Positions 50,976 through 57,836 of a stretch of DNA of 64,000 nucleotides are shown piece by piece. Position numbers and translations under genes: made by a program. The notes beneath the pieces are model-generated. The model was not told where the DNA came from. It saw only the letters and a program-made list of their open reading frames with translations, and searched no databases. The DNA lies in assembly GCF_001905465.1 (NCBI RefSeq), contig NZ_LISX01000003.1, positions 714,698 to 778,697 of the forward strand, written 5' to 3'. This DNA is from Kitasatospora sp. CB01950 (lineage in GTDB: Bacteria > Actinomycetota > Actinomycetes > Streptomycetales > Streptomycetaceae). Each line of letters opens with the position of its first letter. Position 1 is the first letter of the stretch.

Positions 50976-51512
50976 GAGCGATCTCTTCTTGTACGGGCCG
51001 GACGGCCGGTGGGACACGGCGGCCCGCCGACCGGCACGCACCCGCACGACACCGACGCGACAAGGCGCGGGGAGTCGGACGGAGGTGGCAGCGGGGCGGT
51101 GACCGGGCAGGACCGGCCGGACCGCCCGACGGACGGGGGACATTCTCGGCAGATCACGGAGAGTGGCTCAAAAGCCCCGGAAACTACCCGGCGTAGTAGC
51201 GGGGGCTGCTGCGGACGTGCGGACGGGCCCGGTTCCGGTGGCGCTCCGGCACACCGCGTCGATGGGGCTGGACAGGCCGCTGACCTGCGATGATGCGATA
51301 CTCTCCGGTGAGCGGACGAGGCCGGGCGAGCACCGTTCGACGGGTGCGCCGCCGCATCGACTATCGAGGATCGTAGAAGCCCGCCGCGGTGTGGGAGGAC
51401 TCACAGGAACCGAACGCGCACCGGCACACCCCGCACCCGGACGACCACACCCGGTCGCACGGAACGGCACCCCGGTCACAGCCCGCGATCACCGCGCCCC
51501 GATACTGGCCGC
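50976..51512. other. Intergenic region between SLT protein and metallophosphoesterase
   Basis: 537 bases without a firm gene. ATG 51293 opens a 27-codon Arg-rich frame (MRYSPVSGRGR..., stop at 51376), which includes a GCACC/GGGTGC hairpin at 51330-51347. A CTAC-N5-GTAG stem-like sequence lies at 51184-51199. Both divergent promoters must lie here. Confidence 0.45.
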
Positions 51513-52754
51513 ATGGTGATCGCGGTGGTGGGGGTGGCAGCGGCGGTGCTCGGGCTGCTCGGGGTGGCGCACTGGTACGTGTGGCGCAGGTTGGTCCGCG
51601 ACGTCTCCGCGCCCGGCGGCCGGTACCGGCGGGCGGGCACCGTGCTCGTCGTCCTGCTGCCCGTCCTCTCCCTCCTCGCCCTGCTCGGCGGCCGGGCCTT
51701 CCCCCTCGCCGTGGAACGCTGGTTCGCCTGGCCCGGCTACCTCTGGCTGCCCGTCCTCCTCTACCTGCTGCTCGCGCTGCTGGTCGGCGAGCTGCTGCGC
51801 CCGCTGCTGCTGCGCCTGCTGCGGCGGCGCGAGACGGTGGCGGCTCCGGAGGCCGTGCTGGCTTCGGCGGGGGACGTCCTGGAGGACGCCCCGGCGGAGC
51901 AGGAGCCGCCGGAGACGGTTGCCGTGGAGCCGTCGCGGCGGCTGTTCGTGTCGCGGGTGGTGGCGGGGGCGGCCGCCGGGGTCGCCGTCGGCGTGGTCGG
52001 CAACGGCGCCTACGGGGTGCTGCGCGGGCCGCAGGTGAAGCAGGTGACGGTGCCGCTGGCGAAGCTGCCGCGCGCCGCGCACGGCTACCGGATCGCCGTG
52101 GTCAGCGACATCCACCTCGGCCCGATACTCGGCCGGGCGCACACCCGCCGCATCGTCGACACCATCAACGCCACCCAGCCCGACCTGATCGCCGTGGTCG
52201 GCGACCTGGTCGACGGCACCGTCCCCGAACTCGGCCCCGCCGCCCGCCCGTTGGCGGACCTGCGGGCCAAGGACGGGGCGTACTTCGTCACCGGCAACCA
52301 CGAGTACTTCTCGGGCGCCGCGCCCTGGGTCGACTTCGTCCGCGAACTCGGCGTCCACCCGCTGGAGAACGCCCGCGTCGAACTCCCATGGTTCGACCTC
52401 GCCGGCGTCAACGACATCGCCGGCACCTCGCAGGGCCAAGGCCCCGACTACGCACGGGCGTTGGGCGACCGCGACCGCGGCCGGACCGCCGTCCTGATGG
52501 CCCACCAGCCGGTGACCGTCCACGACAGCGTCCGGCACGGCGTCGACCTCCAACTCTCCGGCCACACCCACGGCGGACAGCTCTGGCCCGGCAACTACCT
52601 CGCCGAACTCGCCAACCCGACCGTCGCCGGCCTGGAGCGGTACGGCGACACCCAGCTCTACGTCACCCGCGGCGCCGGCGCCTGGGGCCCGCCGGTCCGG
52701 GTCGGCGCACCGTCGGACATCACGGTCGTCACACTCGCCTCGCTCCAGGCCTGA
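51513..52754 (+). CDS. Membrane metallophosphoesterase
   Basis: 413 residues. Three N-terminal membrane helices (about 2-20, 42-62, 75-100) are followed by a charged linker, and another hydrophobic segment (about 150-172) with a preceding RR pair. The calcineurin-like phosphoesterase domain (about 190-405) has all metal motifs: SDIHLG, GDLVDG, GNHEY, AHQP and GHTHGG. It is like YkuE/YaeI-type enzymes that act outside the membrane on phospholipid or wall phosphoesters. ATG 51513. Substrate unknown. Confidence 0.92.
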   Translation: MVIAVVGVAAAVLGLLGVAHWYVWRRLVRDVSAPGGRYRRAGTVLVVLLPVLSLLALLGGRAFPLAVERWFAWPGYLWLPVLLYLLLALLVGELLRPLLLRLLRRRETVAAPEAVLASAGDVLEDAPAEQEPPETVAVEPSRRLFVSRVVAGAAAGVAVGVVGNGAYGVLRGPQVKQVTVPLAKLPRAAHGYRIAVVSDIHLGPILGRAHTRRIVDTINATQPDLIAVVGDLVDGTVPELGPAARPLADLRAKDGAYFVTGNHEYFSGAAPWVDFVRELGVHPLENARVELPWFDLAGVNDIAGTSQGQGPDYARALGDRDRGRTAVLMAHQPVTVHDSVRHGVDLQLSGHTHGGQLWPGNYLAELANPTVAGLERYGDTQLYVTRGAGAWGPPVRVGAPSDITVVTLASLQA

Positions 52755-52782
52755 CGCCGCTGTTCGGCGGGGCGGCCGGTCT

Positions 52783-53247
52783 TCACGGGTGCATGCGCGC
52801 GCCCTTGAGCACCTTGTCGACGGCGTTGCGCGGGCCGTGCAGGGCCAGCCCCACCAGGTCGAGTGCGGCGGTCGGCACGGCGCGGACCGCCGCCCGGTTG
52901 TCGCGGTCGTTGCCGGTGCCGAACAGTTCGGCGGTGAACACCGCCACCGGCAACGAACGGGACAGCGCCCGCGCATGGGCGGACGACAGCAGTTCCCCGC
53001 CGCCCTCGAACACCAGTACCGGCTGACGGAACATCGGCAGGTACGCCGTTCCGTCCGCGTCCGCGTACGGCTCACCGATCAACTCCGGTACGGCGGTGCC
53101 CAGTCCGCTCACCAGGAAGGCCGTCACGTTCAGGCGCTGCCAGGGTTCGAGATCCTCGCGCAGCAGGACGGCGATCTTGGTGTCGAAGCGCGGTGCGGGG
53201 GCTGGCGCGGGGGCAGGGGCTGAGGCTGGGGCGGTCAGGATGTCCAT
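52783..53247 (-). CDS. DUF2000-family protein
   Basis: 154 residues from ATG 53247; the in-frame ATG 53298 would overlap the divergent AraC start. After an Ala/Pro repeat tail (PAPAPAPAP), the sequence KIAVLLREDLEPWQRLNVTAFLVSGLG and the later YLPMFRQPVLVFEGG, SLPVAVFTAELF and DLVGLALHGPRNAVDKVLKG blocks match the DUF2000 family (PTH2-like fold, unknown role). The divergent AraC gene is the likely regulator; this pairing is common for DUF2000 genes, from memory. The stop is 28 bases from the convergent phosphoesterase stop. Confidence 0.85.
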   Translation of the reverse strand: MDILTAPASAPAPAPAPAPRFDTKIAVLLREDLEPWQRLNVTAFLVSGLGTAVPELIGEPYADADGTAYLPMFRQPVLVFEGGGELLSSAHARALSRSLPVAVFTAELFGTGNDRDNRAAVRAVPTAALDLVGLALHGPRNAVDKVLKGARMHP

Positions 53248-53296
53248 GGAGTGAGCGTGCCGGACGGGGCGCAGCCAGGTCTTGTACGTTCTTTGC

Positions 53297-54106
53297 ATGA
53301 CAGCGGCACCGGCCAGGCAGCAGATCACCGCCTGGCGGCCGCGCGTCCCCGGCGTCGTCGAAGTGCTGCACGCACACCTCACCGAACACCGCTACCCCAT
53401 GCACGTCCACGACTCCTGGACGCTGCTGATCGTCGACGACGGCGCCGTCCGCTACGACCTCGACCGCCACCGCCGGGGCACCCCGCACGACACCGTCAGC
53501 CTGCTGCCGCCGCACGTCCCGCACAACGGATCGCCGGCCGGCGAAGGGGGCTTCCGCAAACGTGTTCTCTACCTCGAACTCGGGCAACTGGGCGCGGAGT
53601 TGATCGGACCGGCGGTGGACGGGCCGGACCTCGCGGACCCGCTGCTGAGACTCCGGGTCGGGCAACTGCACACGGCGCTCCGTGCGCCGGGGGAGGAGTG
53701 GGAGGCGGAGAGCCGGCTCGCGCTGATCAGCGCGCGGCTGCGGGAGCTGCTCCGCCCGCGAACGGCGCTGCCCGCCAAGCCCGTCGACCGGGGGCTCGCC
53801 CATCAGCTGCGCGACCTGCTGGACGCCCGGCTCGCCGAACGCACCACGCTCGACGAGGCGGCTCGGCGACTGCACGCCCACCCCGCGCACCTGGTCCGCG
53901 CGTTCACCACGGCGTTCGGCCTGCCCCCGCACCAGTACCTGACCGCCCGCCGCATCGACCGCGCTCGCCACCTCCTCCTCGACGGCCACCCCCCGACCAC
54001 CGTCGCCACCACCCTCGGCTTCCACGACCAGCCCCACCTCACCCGCCACTTCCGCCGCATCCTGGGCACCACCCCGGCCCGCTTCGCCCGCGGGGGCGGC
54101 AGGTAG
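53297..54106 (+). CDS. AraC-family transcriptional regulator
   Basis: 269 residues from ATG 53297. The N-terminal cupin sensor domain (about 20-110) contains HRYPMHVHDSWTLLIVDDG. The C-terminal double helix-turn-helix (about 165-265) ends with the family signature ATTLGFHDQPHLTRHFRRILGTTPARF. It is divergent from the DUF2000 gene with a 49-base gap, so it probably controls that gene and itself. Activator or repressor role is not visible. Confidence 0.92.
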   Translation: MTAAPARQQITAWRPRVPGVVEVLHAHLTEHRYPMHVHDSWTLLIVDDGAVRYDLDRHRRGTPHDTVSLLPPHVPHNGSPAGEGGFRKRVLYLELGQLGAELIGPAVDGPDLADPLLRLRVGQLHTALRAPGEEWEAESRLALISARLRELLRPRTALPAKPVDRGLAHQLRDLLDARLAERTTLDEAARRLHAHPAHLVRAFTTAFGLPPHQYLTARRIDRARHLLLDGHPPTTVATTLGFHDQPHLTRHFRRILGTTPARFARGGGR

Positions 54107-54138
54107 GGCGTACGAGGTGATCGGGCGGGGCGGGTGGT

Positions 54139-54148
54139 GAAAGTTTCG
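54139..54148 (+). promoter_or_regulatory. LacI-type half-palindrome in the GH6 promoter
   Basis: GAAAGTTTC (54139-54147) is a short palindrome of the GAAAnTTTC class often bound by LacI-family sugar regulators of Streptomyces hydrolase genes. No CebR-like TGGGAGCGCTCCCA was found. Single site, so weak. Confidence 0.35.
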
Positions 54149-54261
54149 GGGGTGGAGTGCGGCGGTGGGGGGTTTGAGGGGCCGGGGGTTGACGGGGGGT
54201 TGGGTGGGGTGGGTGCATGGCGGCCTTGTCGGGTGTCGGATTGTGTGGGGAGAGGGCTGCC

Positions 54262-55476
54262 GTGCGTCGTTCAACCCGTTGTGTGCGGGCCGTGTTGGCG
54301 GTTGGTGTGATGGTGGCGTCGGGGCTGGGGATCGGGGGTGGGCAGGCCGGGGCGGCGGGGTCGGGCTCGCGGATGTTGGGGGCTGAGTCGCGGTTCTACG
54401 TGGACCCGGGGAGCAAGGCCGTCCAGCAGGCGTGGACGGATCTGCGGGCGCACGACCTGGCGGGCGCGAAGGCGATGGCGGAGCTCGGGTCGTGGCCGGT
54501 CGCGCAGTGGTTCAACGGGACGGCGACGGCGCAGCAGACCACGGACGCGATGGCGGAGCTGCAGGGGAAGGCGGCCCGGGCGCGGCAGGTGCCGGTCGCG
54601 GTGGCGTACAACGTGCCGGGGCGGGACTGTTCGCAGTACTCGGCGGGCGGGGCGGCGAACAGCGCCGAGTACGCGGCGTGGATCGACGCCCTCGCGCGCG
54701 GCATCGGGGACCGGACGACCGTGGTGGTGCTGGAGCCGGACGGGCTCGCGCTGTCGCCCGCGTTCTGCGGCGGCACGGCCGCCCAGCAGCAGGACCGGCT
54801 GGCGGAGATCGGGGCGGCCGTGGACCGGTTGGCGCAGCAGCGCGGCACGCTGGTCTACCTGGACGGCGGCCACAGCGGCTGGCAGAACGTCGGCACCCAG
54901 GCCCGGTTGCTGATCGACGCCGGGGTGGGCCGCGCCCAGGGCTTCTTCCTGAACGTGTCGAACTACATGGCCGACGCGTCGCTGATCCGGTACGGCACCC
55001 AGGTGTCGAAGTGCGTCTGGTACCTGGAGCACACGCCCGGGGCGGGCGCCGACAGCTGTGCCAACCAGTACTGGCCGGCCGCCGACGCGGACGCCTGGTA
55101 CGCGGCGCACGTCCCGGCGGACGCCACGCTCACGCACTTCGTGATCGACAGCAGCCGCAACGGCCAGGGCCCGTGGACCCCGCCGGCCGGCAAGTACACC
55201 GGCGACCCGCAGGTCTGGTGCAACCCGCCCGGCCGCGGCCTGGGCACCCGTCCGACGGCCGCCACCGGCGTTCCCCTGCTCGACGCGTACCTGTGGGTGA
55301 AGGTCCCGGGCGAGTCCGACGGCAGCTGCACCCGGGGCACGGCCGGCCCCCTCGACCCCGAGTACGGCATCGTCGACCCGCCGGCCGGCGGCTGGTGGCC
55401 CGAGCAGGCGCTGACCCTGGCCCGCAACGCCACGCCGAAGCTCGGCTTCAACACCGGCGCGCTGCCCGGCCACTGA
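54262..55476 (+). CDS. Secreted GH6 endo-beta-1,4-glucanase (cellulase)
   Basis: 404 residues from GTG 54262 with GGGGAGAGGG five bases upstream; an ATG at 54217 is in frame but lacks a ribosome site. Signal peptide about 1-32. The GH6 catalytic domain fills the rest: AYNVPGRDCSQYSAGG, VVLEPDGLALSPAFCG (catalytic Asp region), LDGGHSGWQ, LNVSNY, HFVIDSSRNGQGP (second catalytic Asp) and VWCNPPGRGLGTRPT with LDAYLWVKVPGESDG. It inverts beta-1,4-glucan links. There is no carbohydrate-binding module, so it likely acts on amorphous or soluble glucan. Confidence 0.95.
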   Translation: MRRSTRCVRAVLAVGVMVASGLGIGGGQAGAAGSGSRMLGAESRFYVDPGSKAVQQAWTDLRAHDLAGAKAMAELGSWPVAQWFNGTATAQQTTDAMAELQGKAARARQVPVAVAYNVPGRDCSQYSAGGAANSAEYAAWIDALARGIGDRTTVVVLEPDGLALSPAFCGGTAAQQQDRLAEIGAAVDRLAQQRGTLVYLDGGHSGWQNVGTQARLLIDAGVGRAQGFFLNVSNYMADASLIRYGTQVSKCVWYLEHTPGAGADSCANQYWPAADADAWYAAHVPADATLTHFVIDSSRNGQGPWTPPAGKYTGDPQVWCNPPGRGLGTRPTAATGVPLLDAYLWVKVPGESDGSCTRGTAGPLDPEYGIVDPPAGGWWPEQALTLARNATPKLGFNTGALPGH

Positions 55477-55533
55477 CGGCGGCGCAGAGGCGGGTGCCTG
55501 CGGGTGCCCGCCCACGCCGCCGCCGGCCGTCAG
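55473..55533. terminator. Long imperfect hairpin between GH6 and MarR genes
   Basis: CTGACGGCGGCG (55473-55484) and CGCCGCCGGCCGTCAG (55516?-55533) pair across a GC-rich centre. Both flanking stop codons lie inside the stem arms. Confidence 0.6.
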
Positions 55534-55991
55534 TCGGTGTGGCGGGCGACCAGAGTGCGCATGGAGGTCAGGAAGCCTTCCACGGCGGCGAGTTCGGCGG
55601 GGGAGAGGCCGTCGACCAGGGCGACGGTGTCGGCGATGAGCGGGCCGAAGAAGGTCTCGCCGAGGGCGACCGCCTGCTCGGTGACCTCCAGCAGGACGCG
55701 GCGGCGGTCGTGCGGGTCGCGGGTGCGGCGGAGGTGGCCGTGGCGTTCGAGGCGGTCCAGGACGGCGGTGGTGCCCGCGGAGTTCAGGCGCAGTTCGCGG
55801 CCGAGCAGGCCGGGGGTGGCGGCGGTGCCGGTGCGGGCGGCGTCGAGGAGGGCGATCAGGGCGCGCAGGTCGGTGGGGTGAAGGCGGTTGCGCTGGGCGA
55901 AGGCGGCGGCGAGAAGGTCCAGGTCGACGGTGAGGGCGCGGAGTTGATGGACCGTCCGGAGACCTGGGCGGTCCGGGAGCTGGTCGGTCAT
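55530..55991 (-). CDS. MarR-family transcriptional regulator
   Basis: 153 residues from ATG 55991, which has AAAGGA upstream. The winged helix is at about 40-110 (LRLNSAGTTAVLDRLERHGHLRRTRDPHDRRRVLLEVTEQ), with the dimerisation helices at the ends. It is divergent from an alpha/beta hydrolase gene and shares a 31-base palindrome with it, so it most likely represses that gene and itself. Ligands of this family are often phenolic acids. Confidence 0.93.
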   Translation of the reverse strand: MTDQLPDRPGLRTVHQLRALTVDLDLLAAAFAQRNRLHPTDLRALIALLDAARTGTAATPGLLGRELRLNSAGTTAVLDRLERHGHLRRTRDPHDRRRVLLEVTEQAVALGETFFGPLIADTVALVDGLSPAELAAVEGFLTSMRTLVARHTD

Positions 55992-56047
55992 GCGGGGCGT
56001 CCTTTCGACGGGGGTGCCTTCGCGGACGGACGGACAGGTGCATAGTA

Positions 56048-56078
56048 TCTCGCCGAGCGAGACACTCGTTCGGCGAGA
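56048..56078. promoter_or_regulatory. MarR/hydrolase operator
   Basis: TCTCGCCGA (56048-56056) and TCGGCGAGA (56070-56078) form 9-base arms. Inside, TCTCGC-CGA-GCGAGA (56048-56062) is a second palindrome. It lies next to a CATAGT -10-like box in the divergent promoter. Confidence 0.7.
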
Positions 56079-56104
56079 CAATCCTGCCCGCGGAGGCTGC
56101 TGCC

Positions 56105-56953
56105 ATGGCGTTCGACCGTTCCGCCTTCCTGTCCGCGTACGACACCCTGCTCGACCGCTGGCCCGTGCCCGTCGACACCATCGACGTCGGGACGCCGTAC
56201 GGCACCACCCGCGTGAACGCCGCCGGACCGACCGACGGGCCGCCGCTGGTCCTGCTCCACGGCGGCGGCTCCACGGCGGCGAGCTGGTGGGCCAACATCG
56301 GCGAACTAGCCCGCGAGGCACGGGTGTTCGCCGTGGACCGGATCGGCGAGGCAGGCCGCTCCGCGAGCAGCGGCCAGCGGCCACTGCGGGACGTCGAGGA
56401 CCTGCACGGCTGGCTGGACGCCGTCCTGGACGGGCTCGGCCCGGACCGCGTCGACCTGTGCGGGCACTCCTACGGCGGCTGGATCGCGCTGAGCCACGCG
56501 CTGCGCCGCCCGGAGCGGATCGACCGGCTCGCGCTGCTCGACCCCACCGGGTGCTTCACCGGCTACGCGCCCCGCTACCTGCTGCACGCTGCGCCGATGC
56601 TGGCCCGCCCGAGCGAGGCCCGCGCCCGCAGGTTCCTCGCCTGGGAGACCGGCGGCGTCCCGCTCGACCCGGACTGGACGCGCCTGTACGGCCTCGCCGC
56701 GACCTTCCCCGCCGCCCGCCCGATCACCGGCCCCCGCCCCACCGCGGAGGCCCTCGCCGCCCTGCGCGCCCGCTGCCTGCTGCTGGTCGCGGGCGACAGC
56801 CGCTCCCACCGCCCACGCACCCTCGCCGCGAACGCCGCCCGGCTGCTCCCGCAGGCCGAGCTCCGCACCCTGGACGGCGTCTCCCACCACGCCCTGCCGT
56901 ACACCCGGGCGGCGGAGCTGAACGCGGAGCTGATCCGGTTCCTGCGCAGGTAG
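56105..56953 (+). CDS. Alpha/beta hydrolase
   Basis: 282-residue soluble hydrolase. The oxyanion word is LLHGGGSTAASW, the nucleophile elbow GHSYGGW (Ser about 123), and the C-terminal GVSHHALPYT provides the catalytic His. It resembles carboxylesterases and epoxide/ester hydrolases of the general alpha/beta fold. ATG 56105 follows GCGGAGG. It is the probable target of the divergent MarR. Substrate unknown. Confidence 0.9.
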   Translation: MAFDRSAFLSAYDTLLDRWPVPVDTIDVGTPYGTTRVNAAGPTDGPPLVLLHGGGSTAASWWANIGELAREARVFAVDRIGEAGRSASSGQRPLRDVEDLHGWLDAVLDGLGPDRVDLCGHSYGGWIALSHALRRPERIDRLALLDPTGCFTGYAPRYLLHAAPMLARPSEARARRFLAWETGGVPLDPDWTRLYGLAATFPAARPITGPRPTAEALAALRARCLLLVAGDSRSHRPRTLAANAARLLPQAELRTLDGVSHHALPYTRAAELNAELIRFLRR

Positions 56954-56955
56954 CG

Positions 56956-57315
56956 CTACCAGCCGGTGCGCAGGCGGTACGACGAGGTGAGGTCGCGGAC
57001 CTCGGCGGAGCGGACGACCTCGCGGCCGAGGACGGGCCGCAGGTGCTTGTCGAGCAGGCGCAGCACCTCCTCCGACAGGCGGGCCTTCAAGCCCTCCGGC
57101 CGTCCCGGCAGCAGGCCGATCGCGATGTGCACGAAGGCGGTCAACTGGCCGTCGGCATCGTCCACCCAGGTCTCCGCGGCCTGCCGGAAGAAGGTCTTGC
57201 ACACCCCTCGGGAGGTCACCCACTCGCGCACCAGCGGGTGCAGCTCGCGGACGAATCCGGGGCGGTCGAAGGAGTCGGCCAGCTGAGGCGAGTAGTCGAC
57301 GGTGATGTGGGGCAT
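56956..57315 (-). CDS. 5-carboxymethyl-2-hydroxymuconate isomerase-like tautomerase
   Basis: 119 residues. The mature chain would begin with Pro (MPHITVDYS), the catalytic proline of the tautomerase superfamily, and the sequence RGVCKTFFRQAAE...FVHIAIGLLPGRPEGLKARLSEEVLRLLDKHL fits the HpaF-like isomerases of homoprotocatechuate breakdown. No other catabolic gene of that pathway is nearby, so a stand-alone tautomerase is possible. ATG 57315. It ends two bases after the convergent hydrolase stop. Confidence 0.85.
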   Translation of the reverse strand: MPHITVDYSPQLADSFDRPGFVRELHPLVREWVTSRGVCKTFFRQAAETWVDDADGQLTAFVHIAIGLLPGRPEGLKARLSEEVLRLLDKHLRPVLGREVVRSAEVRDLTSSYRLRTGW

Positions 57316-57836
57316 GGCGGGGACCTTCTTCGCGCAGATGCTTGGCTTCTACACCTGCCATCTAAACCCCGCCCACCCCCGGGCCCGCGCCCGGGGTCCC
57401 ACATGGTGGACGCGGCGCCGCCCACCCGAAGGCCCATCCACAAGACGCCAGGAGAATAAAGGCGCGGGCCTGTCCGGTCGATCCTGCCGGGCGCGCGACG
57501 CCGGATCATCCCGGCTGGACGCACCGCCGAAACATCCAAGTACACCCAGTACGAGGACGTTCCGGCGGCACGCCCAGCCGGGCGCCCGCCGCCGCGCGCT
57601 GATCCGACAAGATCGACCGGACAGACCCTAAAAGCGGCACATCAGCGGGGGAAGTCCGGGCGCGGCCATTGGCCCGCCCGGAGCGGGGAGTGTAGGAATG
57701 GGCGTATGACCCGGTTTCGGGCAGCACCCGGCGGACCACCCAGCGCGGCGGGCCACACCTTCCCGCGCCGGACGTCCATGGGCCCCCGCCCGACACCCCC
57801 GTCGGCAGCCGCGCCCACCGGGCCCGGGCGGCGCGG
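57316..57836. other. Intergenic region with nested inverted repeats
   Basis: 521 bases without a gene. They hold a CCCCGGGC-N4-GCCCGGGG hairpin at 57377-57396, the large nested inverted repeat 57470-57624 and the promoters of the isomerase (-) and phosphatase (+). Confidence 0.7.
57470..57624. repeat. 155-bp nested inverted repeat with a 73-nt hairpin core
   Basis: Outer arms CTGTCCGGTCGATC (57470-57483) and GATCGACCGGACAG (57611-57624) are perfect 14-base complements. The core at 57510-57582 folds into one long stem: CCCGGCTGG, CCGCCG, AAC, TCC and GTAC on the left pair with GTAC, GGA, GTT, CGGCGG and CCAGCCGGG on the right, about 24 of 28 positions, around a small ACCCA loop. GCGCGCG and GGATCA words also have complements between the two levels. 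It could be a structured RNA, a cruciform binding site or a dispersed repeat element. Confidence 0.8.

Noticed and set aside
50976..51180. c-di-AMP (ydaO) riboswitch before the SLT-domain gene
   Set aside because: Expected from related wall-lytic genes, but the conserved blocks of the class could not be found on the minus strand.
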